Of a DNA stretch of 64,000 nucleotides, positions 1 through 8,445 are shown piece by piece. Source of the stretch: Companilactobacillus jidongensis (GTDB lineage: Bacteria > Bacillota > Bacilli > Lactobacillales > Lactobacillaceae). The stretch spans positions 46,833 through 110,832 of the forward strand of contig NZ_RHOP01000008.1 in assembly GCF_003946575.1 (NCBI RefSeq). The letters run 5' to 3'. Position 1 is the stretch's first letter. The number at the start of each line of letters is the position of its first letter. A program made the translations under genes and the position numbers. The notes below the pieces were generated by a model. It saw nothing but the letters and a program-made list of their open reading frames with translations, was not told where the DNA came from and ran no database searches.

Positions 1-1116
1 AATTATGGTCCTACAATTATTTACATTGTGTTTGGTTCCTGGTTTGGACGTGTTTTGGTTGAAAGTGGTATTGCTCCGGCAATATCAGAGCAGACTAATA
101 AGGTCGGTAAAAAGAAACCATTAATTGCCGGTATTCTTGTTATTATCGTTACTGCTTTTATCTTCGTTAGTGCTTATGGCGTTGGTTCGGTTATCGCTAT
201 TGGTGTTATCTTACTTCCAATCCTTCTATCAATTGGTTTACCTAGAGACTTGGCATTGTCAGTCTTTGCTTTATCAATCGGTGCTCCAATGTATATCAAC
301 GTTGTTTTATATAATCAAATTAAGGCATTTTTCCCAAAGGCTGTTTATGGTGGTTCATATCTTGTCTTTGGTGTAATTGCAGCATTAGTTCAATTAACAG
401 CAGTAATTATATTGTTAATTGTTAACCGTAAAAAGATTGATCCATCTCAAGCGGAGAAAAACTTGGAAATTATTGGTGCAAGTTCGGATAATGTTGCTGA
501 TGGTAATAAGGTTCCCAAGATTGCTTTCATCATTCCTATTATCCCAGTTGCAATGAATATGATTTTTAAATGGGATGCTATTCCAGCTCTAACAGTTTCA
601 ACATTATTAGCCATGTTATTAACTGGTAAGATGAAAAATTACAAGGCTTTCGTTAGTTTCTTGAACGAGTCAATTAAGAAATCAATTAGTGATATTTCAG
701 GATTAATCATGTTCTTAATGGCATTAACAATGTTCAGTGGAGCTGCTTCATTGAACGCTGCGCGTTTCCGTCCAATATTCCAAGCAATTTTACCTCACGA
801 TCACTTAATTTTAGCAATTGCTCTAGGTGTTTTAGCACCATTGGCTTTGTTCCGTGGTCCATTGCACGTATGGGGTGCTGGTGCCGCCACAGCCGCAGTT
901 CTATCTGGTACAGGATTATTCAGTGATGCATTCTTACTACCACTATTGTATGTGCCAACGTTGCTAGCTATTTCAACAGATATCACACAATCATGGAATA
1001 TCTGGGGACTAGATTACATGAAAGTTCAATCAAAGAGCTTTTTGAAGTATGGCGTACCGGTCATGTGGATAGTCTCAATTATTAATGAAGTTCTAGTTTA
1101 TTATTTCTTCGGTTAA
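1..1116 (+). CDS. GntP/ion-transporter-superfamily sugar-acid permease (5' end cut by window)
   Basis: The reading frame is open from base 1 (NYGPTIIYIVFGSWFGR...), so the true start lies left of the window. The visible part is a polytopic membrane protein with about nine hydrophobic helices, Gly-rich in the manner of gluconate/citrate-type H+ symporters (FGRVLVESGIAPAI, LSIGAPMYINVVLYNQ). It ends 37 bp before kdgK on the same strand, so it probably imports the sugar acid used by the KDG operon. The substrate cannot be read from sequence; gluconate, hexuronate-derived acids or KDG are candidates. Assignment to GntP rather than the related CitMHS group is uncertain. Confidence 0.7.
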   Translation, partial: NYGPTIIYIVFGSWFGRVLVESGIAPAISEQTNKVGKKKPLIAGILVIIVTAFIFVSAYGVGSVIAIGVILLPILLSIGLPRDLALSVFALSIGAPMYINVVLYNQIKAFFPKAVYGGSYLVFGVIAALVQLTAVIILLIVNRKKIDPSQAEKNLEIIGASSDNVADGNKVPKIAFIIPIIPVAMNMIFKWDAIPALTVSTLLAMLLTGKMKNYKAFVSFLNESIKKSISDISGLIMFLMALTMFSGAASLNAARFRPIFQAILPHDHLILAIALGVLAPLALFRGPLHVWGAGAATAAVLSGTGLFSDAFLLPLLYVPTLLAISTDITQSWNIWGLDYMKVQSKSFLKYGVPVMWIVSIINEVLVYYFFG

Positions 1117-1153
1117 ATCAAAAAAATATTAGTTAAATCAAAGGAGTTTTATT

Positions 1154-2113
1154 ATGAGTGAAGTTATTACGATTGGTGAACCATTAGTATGTTTTGCTTC
1201 AAAGGATTCAGATGTATCTTTAGTAGATGCAATTAATTTTCATAAAATCATGGGTGGAGCTGAACTAAATGTAGCGATTGGTGTACGTCGTTTAGGACAT
1301 TCAGTAGAATATATTTCTCAAGTTGGAGCAGATCCATTTGGTGATTATGTTATTAAGACAATTTTAAGTCATGATGTTGGTACAAAGTATATTTCAAAGG
1401 ATCCTAATAATTTTACAGGACATCAATTAAAACAATTAGTTACAAAAGGCGATCCAGATACATTTAATTATCGTAAAGGATCAGCTGCTTCACATCTTAC
1501 AAGTGATGTGATTAATAAAGTTGACTTAGATGGTGTTAAGGTAGCTCACATGTCAGGAATTTTCCCAGCAATTTCAGATATTGCTGAAGAAACATTCAGA
1601 ACTTTACTAAAGAGAATTGTCGATAAGGGTATTCTTGTAACATTTGATCCAAACCTAAGACCATCACTATGGAGTAGCCAAGAAAAGATGATCAGTACAA
1701 TCAATGAATTAGCCGCTTCAGCAGATATTGTTTTACCAGGTGTTGAAGAAGGTAAGATTTTGATGGGTTCAGATGACCCTGAAAAGATTGCTGATTTCTA
1801 TTTAAAAGGTGAACGTACAAAGACCGTTGTTGTTAAAATAGGTGCCGAGGGTGCCTATGTTAAGACTAAAGATGGTGACAGCTATACAGTTAAAGGATTC
1901 AAAGTCGATAAGGTCGTCGATACTGTCGGCGCCGGTGATGGATTTGCTTTGGGTGTTATCACGGCACTTCTTGAAGGTAAACCAATGAAGGATGCAGTTC
2001 TACGTGGAAATGCAGTCGGAGCTTTACAAGTTCAAACATTGGGTGATAATGATGGATATCCAGATAAAGATGGATTGAAAGAATTTTACGCAAAAGAAGG
2101 AGTTCAAGAATAA
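1154..2113 (+). CDS. kdgK: 2-dehydro-3-deoxygluconokinase (PfkB family)
   Basis: A 319-residue ribokinase/PfkB-fold sugar kinase that would phosphorylate KDG to KDPG. The N-terminal GGAELNVAIGVRRLG substrate-binding stretch and the C-terminal PfkB signature DTVGAGDGFALGV (catalytic Asp in GAGD) are both intact, and length is normal. AAGGAG lies 8 nt before the ATG. It is the second gene of a permease-kdgK-hxlA-hxlB-eda operon, and eda, the next KDPG step, supports KDG over other PfkB substrates. Confidence 0.88.
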   Translation: MSEVITIGEPLVCFASKDSDVSLVDAINFHKIMGGAELNVAIGVRRLGHSVEYISQVGADPFGDYVIKTILSHDVGTKYISKDPNNFTGHQLKQLVTKGDPDTFNYRKGSAASHLTSDVINKVDLDGVKVAHMSGIFPAISDIAEETFRTLLKRIVDKGILVTFDPNLRPSLWSSQEKMISTINELAASADIVLPGVEEGKILMGSDDPEKIADFYLKGERTKTVVVKIGAEGAYVKTKDGDSYTVKGFKVDKVVDTVGAGDGFALGVITALLEGKPMKDAVLRGNAVGALQVQTLGDNDGYPDKDGLKEFYAKEGVQE

Positions 2114-2115
2114 TA

Positions 2116-2739
2116 ATGAAGCTTCAAGTGGCCATTGATAGAGTAACTTTAGATGATGCAGTTAAATTGACACATGAATTAAATGGAGTAGTTGATATTA
2201 TTGAATTAGGTACTTCACTGATTAAAGACTATGGTTTATTGGCACTTAAGAGTGCGCCTTTTAATTTACAAAGTTCAGAAATTTTGTACGATTTGAAGAC
2301 AAACGATGAAGGCGTATATGAGTTTGAAAAGGGATTCGATGCTAATGCTGATATTCTAACCGTTATGGCTGGATCATCATTAGACACGATTGAACAAGTT
2401 TATGATGTAACTGAAAAATTCAACAAAGAAATGTTGATTGATTTATTAGAAGTTGATAATAATAAGATCAAAGAAATTTCTGGCTTTGATAATGCAATAT
2501 ATGGATTACATCATTCAAAAGATTCAAAGGATTCCTTTGATGCAGTGGACACTTTAGATAAATTCAAGAAGAATTTCCCAGCAATTAAGAAAATTGCTGT
2601 TGCTGGTGGAATTGACTTGAAACAAGCTAAAGCAATTGCTACTCAAGGTATCGCCGATACAATTATTGTTGGTGGTAAAATAGTTAAGACAGACAATCCA
2701 GTGGAATCTGCTAAACAATTCATGGAGGCAATAAAATGA
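2116..2739 (+). CDS. hxlA: 3-hexulose-6-phosphate synthase (OMP-decarboxylase superfamily)
   Basis: A 207-residue TIM-barrel protein of the HPS/KGPDC group. It keeps the Asp-x-Lys-x-x-Asp motif of the superfamily (DLKTND, near residue 60), the N-terminal ELGTSLI strand and the phosphate loop GGI/VGGKIV. HPS condenses formaldehyde with ribulose 5-phosphate, or runs in reverse to make ribulose 5-phosphate. It starts 2 bp after kdgK and overlaps hxlB by 4 bp. The following isomerase argues for HPS rather than 3-keto-L-gulonate-6-phosphate decarboxylase, but the latter activity cannot be excluded. Confidence 0.8.
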   Translation: MKLQVAIDRVTLDDAVKLTHELNGVVDIIELGTSLIKDYGLLALKSAPFNLQSSEILYDLKTNDEGVYEFEKGFDANADILTVMAGSSLDTIEQVYDVTEKFNKEMLIDLLEVDNNKIKEISGFDNAIYGLHHSKDSKDSFDAVDTLDKFKKNFPAIKKIAVAGGIDLKQAKAIATQGIADTIIVGGKIVKTDNPVESAKQFMEAIK

Positions 2740-3278
2740 CATTAATCAGTCAAATTATGCAAGAAGTTAACGAAGTTATGAATATGGTCGACGAAAACCA
2801 AATAGATAATGCTGAAAAACTGATCAAAAAGGATAAACGCATTTTTGTTCTTGGAGCCGGTCGTTCTGGATTGATGGCAAAAGGATTTGCGATGCGTTTG
2901 ATGCATATTGGTTATACAGTATATGTAATTGGTGAAACAATCACGCCTTCAGTTCAATCAGGTGATGTATTGGTATCAGTATCAGGTTCTGGTAAGACAG
3001 CAAGTATTCTAGAATTAACACAAAAAGCAAAAGCTGACGGAGTAGAAATAGTTACCTTAACTAGTAAAGAAGATTCACCACTTGGTCAATTGGGTGATGC
3101 AACTATTGTTGTTCCGGGTGCCACTAAAGGTGGAGACGGCGTAAAGTCAATCCAACTTTTAAGTACTCTGTTTGATCAAAGTGTACATATTACCTTAGAT
3201 ACATTGTGCTTGAAGTTAAGTAGACGTGATCATACTTCAAATGATTCGGCTAAATCAGCACATAGTAATATGGAATAG
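2736..3278 (+). CDS. hxlB: 6-phospho-3-hexuloisomerase (SIS domain)
   Basis: A 180-residue single SIS-domain sugar isomerase. The stretch GAGRSGLMAKGFAMRLMH is near-identical to that of Bacillus HxlB, followed by SGSGKTASI where HxlB has SGSGET. It interconverts 3-hexulose 6-phosphate and fructose 6-phosphate, the second step of the ribulose-monophosphate route. The ATGA overlap with hxlA implies translational coupling. With HxlA it links pentose phosphate to fructose 6-phosphate, unusual company for KDG genes. Confidence 0.88.
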   Translation: MTLISQIMQEVNEVMNMVDENQIDNAEKLIKKDKRIFVLGAGRSGLMAKGFAMRLMHIGYTVYVIGETITPSVQSGDVLVSVSGSGKTASILELTQKAKADGVEIVTLTSKEDSPLGQLGDATIVVPGATKGGDGVKSIQLLSTLFDQSVHITLDTLCLKLSRRDHTSNDSAKSAHSNME

Positions 3279-3321
3279 TAAAATATATACTGTCCGACAA
3301 ATTTATTGAGGTGGTAATTAA

Positions 3322-3969
3322 ATGTTACAAAAAATAGAAATTTTAAAAAATGTTCAAAATTCAGGTGTTGTCGCAGTTGTTCGTGGTGCATCTAAAGAAG
3401 AAGCCTATAATGCTGCCAAAGCATGTATTGAAGGCGGAGTTAAAGCTATCGAATTGACATTCACTGCTCCACATGCGGATGAAATCATTGGAGACTTAGC
3501 CGAAGAATATAAAGATGATAGTGATGTAGTTATTGGTGCAGGGACAGTTCTTGACCCAGCCACTGCTCGTTTAGCTATTATTGCTGGAGCTAAGTTTGTT
3601 GTTAGCCCATCATTTTCAAAAGATGTAGCAAAGTTATGTAATCTTTATGCAATTCCTTATATGCCAGGATGCATGACACCACGAGAAGTTCAAGATGCTT
3701 TAACATATGGATCAGATATTGTTAAAATCTTCCCTGGTTCAGTTGTAGGACAAGGTATGGTTTCAGCACTTAAGGGACCATTCCCACAAGTAAATATTAT
3801 GCCTACTGGTGGCGTATCATTGGAGAACATGAAAGAATGGTTCGACAAAGGCGTTATCGTTGTTGGTGCTGGTGGTAACTTGGTTGGACCAGCAGCTAAA
3901 GGTGACTATGAACAAGTTAAGAAGAATGCAGAAGCATATCACGCAGAAATTCTTAAAATTAGAGGATAG
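3322..3969 (+). CDS. eda: KDPG/KHG aldolase
   Basis: A 215-residue class I aldolase splitting 2-keto-3-deoxy-6-phosphogluconate into pyruvate and glyceraldehyde 3-phosphate. The catalytic Glu is in IELTFTAP, the Schiff-base Lys in DIVKIFPG and the phosphate loop in PTGGVSLEN. GAGGTGG precedes the ATG. It follows hxlB by 43 bp, still within the operon, and a hairpin follows it. It is unrelated in sequence to the two DgaF-type aldolases further right, so the window encodes three KDPG aldolases. Confidence 0.93.
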   Translation: MLQKIEILKNVQNSGVVAVVRGASKEEAYNAAKACIEGGVKAIELTFTAPHADEIIGDLAEEYKDDSDVVIGAGTVLDPATARLAIIAGAKFVVSPSFSKDVAKLCNLYAIPYMPGCMTPREVQDALTYGSDIVKIFPGSVVGQGMVSALKGPFPQVNIMPTGGVSLENMKEWFDKGVIVVGAGGNLVGPAAKGDYEQVKKNAEAYHAEILKIRG

Positions 3970-3983
3970 TTATTCAAATAAAA

Positions 3984-4014
3984 GGGATGTTTCTTTATTG
4001 GGAACATCTCTTTT
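3984..4014 (+). terminator. Probable intrinsic terminator or attenuator after eda
   Basis: Ten-base arms (3984-3993 and 4001-4010, two wobble pairs) close a 7-nt loop and are followed by TTTT. The T-run is short, so partial read-through into kduD is likely. Confidence 0.6.
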
Positions 4015-4049
4015 AAATTCTAAAGTTATATAAACGGGGGATAGTAATT

Positions 4050-4865
4050 TTGGAACAATCAAAAGATGAAATTATGAAAAATGAAAAAGCGCTAGATCAA
4101 TTTAAGATGAATTTCTTTGATTTGACCGGAAAAGTGGCCATTGTAACCGGAGGAAATACCGGGTTGGGCCAAGGATATGCAATTGCTTTGGCAGAAGCTG
4201 GTGCAGATATATTTATAGCCGCACATAGCAAACGTGAGTGGGATTCTACACGTCAAATGATTGAGAAAAGGGCACGTAGAGTAGAATTCATGGCATGTGA
4301 TTTAACTGAAGAAGGAATTGCAGACCAAGTTATTAGTAAGACACTTGAGTCATTTGGTCATATTGATATTCTAGTAAATAATGCTGGAATGATTCGACGT
4401 AATTCCATTCTCGAATCCAAGGATAAGGATTGGGACGATGTAATTAATATTAACCTTAATGCGGTTTATCATTTATCAATGGCAGCAGCCAAGATTATGG
4501 CAAAGCAAAGGTCAGGTAAAATAATTAATATTGGATCTATGCTGTCATTTCAAGGTGGCAAATTTATTCCATCATATACTGCGGCTAAGCATGGTGTTGC
4601 GGGATTAACTAAGTCATTTGCAAGTGAATTAGGAGCATATAATATTCAAGTTAACGCGATTGCACCAGGGTATATAAAAACTGCTAATACAGCTCCAATT
4701 CGTGCTGATAAAAAGCGAAACCAAGAAATTCTTGATAGAATACCAGCAGGGCATTGGGCTGAACCATCAGAATTGATGGGTGCTGCAGTATTTCTTGCAA
4801 GCAAAGCATCTGATTATGTTAATGGGCATATATTAGCTGTAGATGGTGGATACTTGGTACGATAA
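4050..4865 (+). CDS. kduD: 2-dehydro-3-deoxy-D-gluconate 5-dehydrogenase-type SDR
   Basis: A 271-residue classical short-chain dehydrogenase. It has the cofactor loop TGGNTGLGQG, the NNAG motif, the catalytic Ser (INIGSML) and the Tyr-x3-Lys pair (YTAAK), and ends DGGYLVR. KduD reduces 5-keto-4-deoxyuronate-derived DKII to KDG, feeding kdgK and eda upstream. The start is a TTG 10 nt after CGGGGG; an in-frame ATG at 4074 is the alternative. No kduI is visible, so the substrate could arrive by another route or the enzyme could act on a related keto-acid. Confidence 0.8.
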   Translation: MEQSKDEIMKNEKALDQFKMNFFDLTGKVAIVTGGNTGLGQGYAIALAEAGADIFIAAHSKREWDSTRQMIEKRARRVEFMACDLTEEGIADQVISKTLESFGHIDILVNNAGMIRRNSILESKDKDWDDVININLNAVYHLSMAAAKIMAKQRSGKIINIGSMLSFQGGKFIPSYTAAKHGVAGLTKSFASELGAYNIQVNAIAPGYIKTANTAPIRADKKRNQEILDRIPAGHWAEPSELMGAAVFLASKASDYVNGHILAVDGGYLVR

Positions 4866-4897
4866 TATTTTTCGATATTTTAAAAATCATATATTGG

Positions 4898-4928
4898 GAA
4901 TCGAACCAGATTGGTCGATTCTTTTTTT
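4898..4928 (+). terminator. Intrinsic terminator after kduD
   Basis: A GAATCGA(A)CC / GGTCGATTC stem with one bulged A is followed by seven T. It closes the KDG operon before the divergently controlled GntR region. Confidence 0.85.
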
Positions 4929-4945
4929 GTACATTATATATTTCA

Positions 4946-4965
4946 TATAATGTTATAACATTATA
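4946..4965. promoter_or_regulatory. 20-bp palindrome, candidate operator of the GntR regulator
   Basis: TATAATGTTATAACATTATA is a perfect palindrome 98 bp upstream of the GntR gene. Its half-site ATAATGTTAT recurs exactly at 5815-5824, just before the next operon. This fits autoregulation plus control of the target operon by one HutC-type dimer. Confidence 0.65.
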
Positions 4966-5015
4966 ATTTTTAAGATTGCTAAATTCCTTAAAATGGTGTA
5001 TAAAAATAATAGTGA

Positions 5016-5047
5016 ATGCGTATACATTTTTATGCATATAAACGCAT
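5016..5047. promoter_or_regulatory. ATGCGT/ACGCAT inverted repeat at the GntR promoter
   Basis: The hexamers ATGCGT (5016-5021) and ACGCAT (5042-5047) face each other immediately before the GntR ribosome site. It could be a second operator or a 5' leader hairpin; I cannot tell which. Confidence 0.35.
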
Positions 5048-5062
5048 AAGGGGAAAGTAATT

Positions 5063-5767
5063 ATGGAAAGAAAAATATTATATCAGAGCGTTGCAGAAGA
5101 TTTAAAAAAGAAAATTTTGAACAGTACATATGCTGTCGGAGATTTCTTACCAACAGAAATAGAATTGGAAAAGATTTATGATGTTAGCAAAATAACAGTC
5201 AGAAATGCTATTAAGATGCTTGTAAGTGAAGGGTACGTTACTAAGCAAAGTGGTAAGGGGACCACTGTGATCAGTAATAGATTATTCAACCGTTTATCTA
5301 AAGCCGAATCATTTAGTAGTATTTTGGAGAATAATGGAAACGATGTTAAAAAGAAAATTGTATCTATTAGAGAGATACCTGCTAAAGACAGTCCAGCGAC
5401 CTTTGAATTAAATCATTTAACTGGTTGTATTACTGAAGTAACTAAAGTTTACGAATTGAATAAGCAACCATTTATTGTTTTTAAACATTATTTACCCTTT
5501 AAACTTGATGAGGAAAGTAGAAAAGATCTAGACAATGTTTCTTTATATCAAGTAATCAAAGAAATGGGTGAAATGGTTAATAGGTTTGACGATGATTTTT
5601 ATGGATGTCTTCTCAGTGAGCATCAACAAAAAATGTTTGATACCGATGATAAAGTGGGTATTAAAAGAATAAGAAAATCATACGATCAAGTTGATAACTT
5701 GGTTGAATATGCCGAGGCTATTTATCTTACCAATAAATTTCCTTATAAAATTAAATACGAAATTTAA
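5063..5767 (+). CDS. GntR-family (HutC/UTRA) transcriptional regulator
   Basis: A 234-residue regulator with an N-terminal winged helix of the GntR type (residues 1-70; GDFLPTEIELEKIYDVSKITVRNAIKML, then GYVTKQSGKGTTV). A UTRA ligand-binding domain follows (about 85-225; ITEVTKVYELNKQPFIVFKHYLP). HutC-type proteins bind phosphorylated sugars or acids and are usually repressors. It sits between two sets of matching palindromes and 89 bp before the amidohydrolase operon, its probable target. GGGGAAAG precedes the ATG. Confidence 0.88.
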   Translation: MERKILYQSVAEDLKKKILNSTYAVGDFLPTEIELEKIYDVSKITVRNAIKMLVSEGYVTKQSGKGTTVISNRLFNRLSKAESFSSILENNGNDVKKKIVSIREIPAKDSPATFELNHLTGCITEVTKVYELNKQPFIVFKHYLPFKLDEESRKDLDNVSLYQVIKEMGEMVNRFDDDFYGCLLSEHQQKMFDTDDKVGIKRIRKSYDQVDNLVEYAEAIYLTNKFPYKIKYEI

Positions 5768-5790
5768 GTAGGCTAAGAATATTATTTTTT

Positions 5791-5804
5791 AGAAAGCGTT
5801 TACA
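5791..5804 (+). promoter_or_regulatory. cre box (CcpA catabolite repression site)
   Basis: AGAAAGCGTTTACA matches the cre consensus TGWAANCGNTNWCA at all but the first base. It lies directly beside the GntR palindrome and 53 bp before the amidohydrolase start, so the operon is probably repressed on preferred sugars. Confidence 0.7.
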
Positions 5805-5805
5805 A

Positions 5806-5824
5806 TATAACGTTATAATGTTAT
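5806..5824. promoter_or_regulatory. Second GntR operator candidate
   Basis: TATAACGTTATA (5806-5817) is a perfect 12-bp palindrome fused to ATAATGTTAT (5815-5824), the half-site found in the palindrome upstream of the GntR gene. It lies 33-51 bp before the amidohydrolase ATG. Confidence 0.65.
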
Positions 5825-5856
5825 TATCTATTTGTAATAAATAAGGGGGACTTGAA

Positions 5857-6984
5857 ATGATCGACTTATATGTAAAGAATGGTAAGACAATTTCTGGAAG
5901 TCCCGTTGATGTATTAATTGATCAAGGAAAAATTATTGATATTCAATCACATATTGACGGCGATGTTAGTGCAAAAAAAGTTTTGGATTTGGAATCTAAA
6001 TATTATCTAAGCTCTGGATGGATCGATGATCACGTTCACTGTTATGAGAAACTAACGCTATATTATGATAAGCCTGATTTGGACGGTGTCGATGCTGGTG
6101 TTACTACAGTTGTTGATGCAGGTTCAACCGGAGCTGACAATTTACCTGATTTTTATGAATTAACAAAAAAAGTAAGAACTAATGTTTATGCAATGTGCAA
6201 TATTTCCAAAACAGGAATTATTGCTCAAGATGAATTAGGACATATGGATCGTATTCAAAACGATTTAGTTAAGAACATGATCGATGAGTATCAAGGATTT
6301 GTAGTTGGTATCAAAGCCAGAATGAGCAAATCAGTTGTTGCTGGAAGTGGGATTCATCCTTTGGAACGTGCTAAGGAAATCCAAAAGCTTAACAATAATA
6401 TTCCATTGATGGTTCATATTGGAACAAATCCTCCAGAATTAAGCGACATTATGGATCTGCTAGATCCAGAGGATATCATTACTCACTGTTACAACGGTAA
6501 GCCAAACGGAATTATGAATTTGGACTTACATGAAATCAAACAATTTGCAATTGATTCATATAATAGAGGAATTATTTTTGACGTAGGTCACGGTACAGAC
6601 AGTTTCAACTTTGAAGTTGCTAGAGTTGCTAAGAGCATTGGATTGACACCTAAGTCAATCAGTAGTGACTTGTACCACAGAAATAGAGAGAATGGCCCGG
6701 TTTATAACTTGGCTACATGCTTGGATAAGATGCTTCATCTTGGATATACAATGGAAGAAATTATTCCGATGATCACAACTAATCCAGCTGATAATTTCCA
6801 TCTTGAAAACAAAGGTTCATTGAAGAAGGGCTTTGATGGAGACCTAACAATCTTCAGTATTGAAGATAAAGAAAAGGAATTAACAGACTCAAATGGCAAT
6901 ACAGAAACCACAAATAAAGTAGTAGTTCCACATTATGCTGTTGTTGCAGGAAATGTGTATGAAACTAAGTTGGAGGAATTCTAA
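5857..6984 (+). CDS. Amidohydrolase/deacetylase family metallohydrolase (EF_0837 type)
   Basis: A 375-residue dihydroorotase-like amidohydrolase. It shows the metal-binding HVH of strand 1 (DDHVHCYE), the Lys likely carboxylated to bridge the metals (VGIKARMSK), later His residues (MVHIG, ITHCYNG) and a catalytic Asp (SSDLYH). The family was named from its conserved linkage to a DgaE-type lyase and DgaF-type aldolase, which is exactly the arrangement here. It probably removes an acyl group from an amino-sugar acid. First gene of the operon; its stop overlaps the next start (TAATG). Confidence 0.85.
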   Translation: MIDLYVKNGKTISGSPVDVLIDQGKIIDIQSHIDGDVSAKKVLDLESKYYLSSGWIDDHVHCYEKLTLYYDKPDLDGVDAGVTTVVDAGSTGADNLPDFYELTKKVRTNVYAMCNISKTGIIAQDELGHMDRIQNDLVKNMIDEYQGFVVGIKARMSKSVVAGSGIHPLERAKEIQKLNNNIPLMVHIGTNPPELSDIMDLLDPEDIITHCYNGKPNGIMNLDLHEIKQFAIDSYNRGIIFDVGHGTDSFNFEVARVAKSIGLTPKSISSDLYHRNRENGPVYNLATCLDKMLHLGYTMEEIIPMITTNPADNFHLENKGSLKKGFDGDLTIFSIEDKEKELTDSNGNTETTNKVVVPHYAVVAGNVYETKLEEF

Positions 6985-8084
6985 TGGAAAATGTTTACGA
7001 AAAATATGGTTTGAAACAAGTAGTTAATGCCAGTGGGAAAATGACGATCTTAGGTGTTTCGAAGGTTTCAGATGATGTTCTAGAAGCACAAAAATTTGGT
7101 GGACAACATTTCTTTGAAATGAGTGACTTGGTTCTAAAAACTGGTCAACATCTAGCAAAGGTCATTGGAGCTGAAGATGGAGTGGTTCTTGCATCAGCAT
7201 CAGCTGCAATTGCTCAATCAGTTGCAGCAGTTATTGGACAAGGCAGTATGCATCATGTATATCACCCCTTCGATGAGCGTTATACAAATCGTGAGATCAT
7301 CATTCCGAAGGGTCAAAATGTTGACTATGGCACACCTGAAGAAGTAATGATCGAACTTGGTGGCGGTAAAGTTGTCGAAGCTGGTTACGCTAATATGTGC
7401 AGTAAAGAACATATTGAAATGATGATCACTGATAAGACAGCCGCAATTTTGTACGTAAAGAGTCACCATGCAGTTCAAAAGAGTATGTTGAGTGTCAAAG
7501 ATGCACTTGAAGTCGCACACAAACACAATCTTCCATTGATTCTTGATGCAGCCGCAGAAGAGGATCTTAGAAAATACGTTGATATGGGTGCAGACATTGT
7601 TATCTATAGTGGTGCCAAAGCATTCTCAGGTCCATCATCTTGCTTGACTCTAGGTAAGAAACCATACTTCGATTGGATCAGATTACAATCTAAAGGTATT
7701 GGTAGATCAATGAAGATCGGTAAGGATAACATCCTGGGTCTTACAAAGGCAATTGAAGATTACTTGGAATTCGGTCCTGAGACTGGTGATTCAATGAAAG
7801 AAAGATTGACACCATTCGTTAAAGAATTGAATGAGATCAAAGGAATCGATGCAAAAATTGTACAGGATGCTGCTGGTCGTGATATTTATCGTGCAAGTGT
7901 CACAGTTAATAATGAAGCACCAATCGATGCGCTTAAGTTGATCGAAGAATTAAAGAAGGATAGTCCAGCGGTTTACACAAGAGAATATCGTGCAAACATG
8001 GGAATTATCGAATTTGACGTTCGTGCAGTACATGAATCAGAAATGACAATGATCGTTGATAAGATCAAACAAATAATGAAGTAG
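6984..8084 (+). CDS. DgaE-type PLP-dependent ammonia lyase, copy 1
   Basis: A 366-residue SelA-fold PLP enzyme of the D-glucosaminate-6-phosphate ammonia-lyase family. The presumed PLP Lys is in YSGAKAFSGP, following LILDAAAEEDL, which contributes the cofactor Asp. The expected reaction removes ammonia from a 2-amino-2-deoxy sugar-acid phosphate, giving KDPG. TTGGAGG precedes the start. A second copy lies at 13677-14777 on the minus strand. Their central ~110 residues (7239-7570 here) are almost identical, while both ends diverge to roughly 60 percent. Confidence 0.85.
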   Translation: MENVYEKYGLKQVVNASGKMTILGVSKVSDDVLEAQKFGGQHFFEMSDLVLKTGQHLAKVIGAEDGVVLASASAAIAQSVAAVIGQGSMHHVYHPFDERYTNREIIIPKGQNVDYGTPEEVMIELGGGKVVEAGYANMCSKEHIEMMITDKTAAILYVKSHHAVQKSMLSVKDALEVAHKHNLPLILDAAAEEDLRKYVDMGADIVIYSGAKAFSGPSSCLTLGKKPYFDWIRLQSKGIGRSMKIGKDNILGLTKAIEDYLEFGPETGDSMKERLTPFVKELNEIKGIDAKIVQDAAGRDIYRASVTVNNEAPIDALKLIEELKKDSPAVYTREYRANMGIIEFDVRAVHESEMTMIVDKIKQIMK

Positions 8085-8093
8085 GTGGCATCT

Positions 8094-8432
8094 ATGAATA
8101 CTATCGAATTAAACGCAGCTGCCGAGAAAATGATTAAAGACAGCGTTGATCCCAAAAAAGTTAGAGAAATACTTGAATACACACTAAGTCAGATGCAAAC
8201 TATAAATTCATTTCCTGATGAAACACAAGCTGAAGTTCTAACTAATCATGTTGCTGAAATGGTTGAAAGATCAGAAGACAATAGACAATTAGATGATGTA
8301 GATGTTTCGGTATTTGATGGATTACCAGAAGATAGTGTTGAGTTAGCTGGCAAAGTTATTGATAAAATTGGAAATTTAAAAGATCAAGAAAAGTATATTT
8401 TAGCAGTACATTTTGAAGTAGCACGCAAATAA
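8094..8432 (+). CDS. Stand-alone PRD-domain protein (EF_0829 family)
   Basis: A 112-residue protein consisting of one PTS regulation domain. Both phosphorylatable His positions can be recognised: His52 (VLTNHVAEM) and His106 (YILAVHFEV). There is no DNA-binding or antiterminator part. The ATG at 8094 has GGTGG 6 nt upstream; a GTG at 8085 is less likely. A lone PRD in a metabolic operon suggests sensing or carrying phosphate for the neighbouring uncharacterised proteins. The linkage PRD-SFCGS-DUF4312-DUF4311-DUF4310 is a known conserved neighbourhood of unproven function. Confidence 0.8.
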   Translation: MNTIELNAAAEKMIKDSVDPKKVREILEYTLSQMQTINSFPDETQAEVLTNHVAEMVERSEDNRQLDDVDVSVFDGLPEDSVELAGKVIDKIGNLKDQEKYILAVHFEVARK

Positions 8433-8445
8433 GGAGGACGTAATT

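Noticed and set aside
4819..5037. 72-codon minus-strand frame between kduD and the GntR gene
   Set aside because: It runs through the kduD terminator and the palindrome, has no ribosome site and is AT-rich chance coding.
5500..5860. Sigma-54 promoter for the amidohydrolase operon
   Set aside because: I found no GG-N10-GC element there; the region carries a cre box and GntR palindrome instead.
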